The notes beneath the pieces were generated by a model. It was not told where the DNA came from. It was given only the letters and a program-made list of their open reading frames with translations, and searched no databases. Below, in pieces: positions 6,540 to 6,654 of a DNA stretch of 6,654 nt (positions within the stretch are counted from its first letter, which is position 1; each line of letters begins with the position of its first letter). The translations under genes and the position numbers were made by a program. This DNA is from JADKFD01 sp964561825 (lineage in GTDB: Bacteria; Pseudomonadota; Gammaproteobacteria; Xanthomonadales; SZUA-5): NCBI GenBank assembly GCA_964561825.1, contig CAZLSB010000229.1, positions 1 to 6,654 on the forward strand, read 5' to 3'.

Positions 6540-6558
6540 AAGTCCGACCGGCTGCTAG
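6540..6558. repeat. Right terminal inverted repeat (19 bp)
   Basis: Perfect inverse complement of 6391-6409, and the sequence that the degenerate copy at 1213-1231 resembles. Confidence 0.9.
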
Positions 6559-6608
6559 GTGGCAGATTGCACGGTTCTGGCGGCGCATGACGGCGTTGTA
6601 ACTCGTTG

Positions 6609-6625
6609 GAATGGAACAACCATTC
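6609..6625. repeat. Short hairpin outside the element
   Basis: GAATGG (6609-6614) and CCATTC (6620-6625) are perfect arms around AACAA. It has no T-run and lies six bases before the terminal palindrome. Function unknown. Confidence 0.4.
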
Positions 6626-6630
6626 ACCCG

Positions 6631-6654
6631 GCCTGCAAGCTTAAGCTTGCAGGC
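6631..6654. repeat. Perfect 24-bp palindrome at the window end
   Basis: The last 24 bases are fully self-complementary: arm GCCTGCAAGCTT followed by AAGCTTGCAGGC, with two AAGCTT copies back to back in the middle. As RNA it would fold into a 10-bp stem with a TTAA loop, a shape compatible with an intrinsic terminator if a T-run follows beyond the window. It may extend further, or mark a fold-back at a contig end. Confidence 0.6.

Larger units (their letters stand above)
6391..6558. mobile_element. MITE-like structured element with 19-bp terminal inverted repeats
   Basis: ctagcagccggtcggactt at 6391-6409 is the exact inverse complement of 6540-6558. The 168-bp unit is noncoding and more AT-rich than the genes beside it. 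Both ends finish with CTAG. Since CTAG is its own complement, it could be a 4-bp target duplication flanking a 160-bp element (6395-6554) with 15-bp terminal repeats. CTAG-type 4-bp duplications are known for the IS5 group of insertion sequences, but I cannot assign the family. Two internal hairpins (6463-6485 and 6491-6535) make the whole unit strongly foldable. There is no transposase inside, so it would be non-autonomous. A REPIN-like element or a structured RNA are alternatives. Confidence 0.6.

Noticed and set aside
6371..6619. Minus-strand open frame of 82 codons
   Set aside because: It runs through both terminal inverted repeats and both hairpins of the MITE-like element, so the open frame is incidental.

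Overview
The window looks like a chromosomal accessory stretch from a high-GC Gram-negative bacterium, most likely a gammaproteobacterium of the Lysobacterales (Xanthomonadales) type. The grounds are the GC-rich codon use, the two Sec-exported beta-propeller-type proteins ending in an F-A-[SN]-G-F-E motif, and a TPR protein of the kind usually paired with ECF sigma factors and Ser/Thr kinases in that group. The taxonomic call is an inference from style, not from a marker gene.

Layout. (1) Positions 54-1138, minus strand: a TPR protein with at least four 42-residue repeats whose 5' end is damaged. Its reading frame is closed by a stop at 1083-1085. A different minus-strand frame opens with a good ribosome binding site and a GTG at 1138 and reads like the first ~25 residues of an ECF sigma factor. 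This looks like a decayed locus in which most of a sigma factor/kinase region was lost and the remains are out of frame. (2) Positions 1139-1416: a divergent intergenic region holding three copies of a TTGGCG/CGCCAA motif and a 19-nt sequence that matches the terminal repeat of the element at the right end. (3) Positions 1417-3321 and 3341-6241, plus strand: a two-gene operon with a 19-nt gap. The first gene encodes an exported 14-unit LVIVD-type repeat protein. The second encodes an exported protein with about 14 delta-60/DUF5122-type repeats followed by a cysteine-containing C-terminal region. Both are probably extracellular or surface proteins and share a C-terminal motif that could be a sorting or secretion signal. 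(4) Positions 6242-6654: no gene. This holds a 168-bp structured element with perfect 19-bp terminal inverted repeats ending in CTAG (MITE-like), two internal hairpins, a small hairpin outside it, and a perfect 24-bp palindrome at the very end of the window.

The two propeller genes probably act together outside the cytoplasm; no enzymatic residues are visible. The most unusual items are the MITE-like element and its degenerate partner at 1213-1231, the paired 14-unit propellers with the common C-terminal motif, and the damaged sigma/TPR locus. No tRNA, rRNA, CRISPR array, phage gene or transposase gene is visible.
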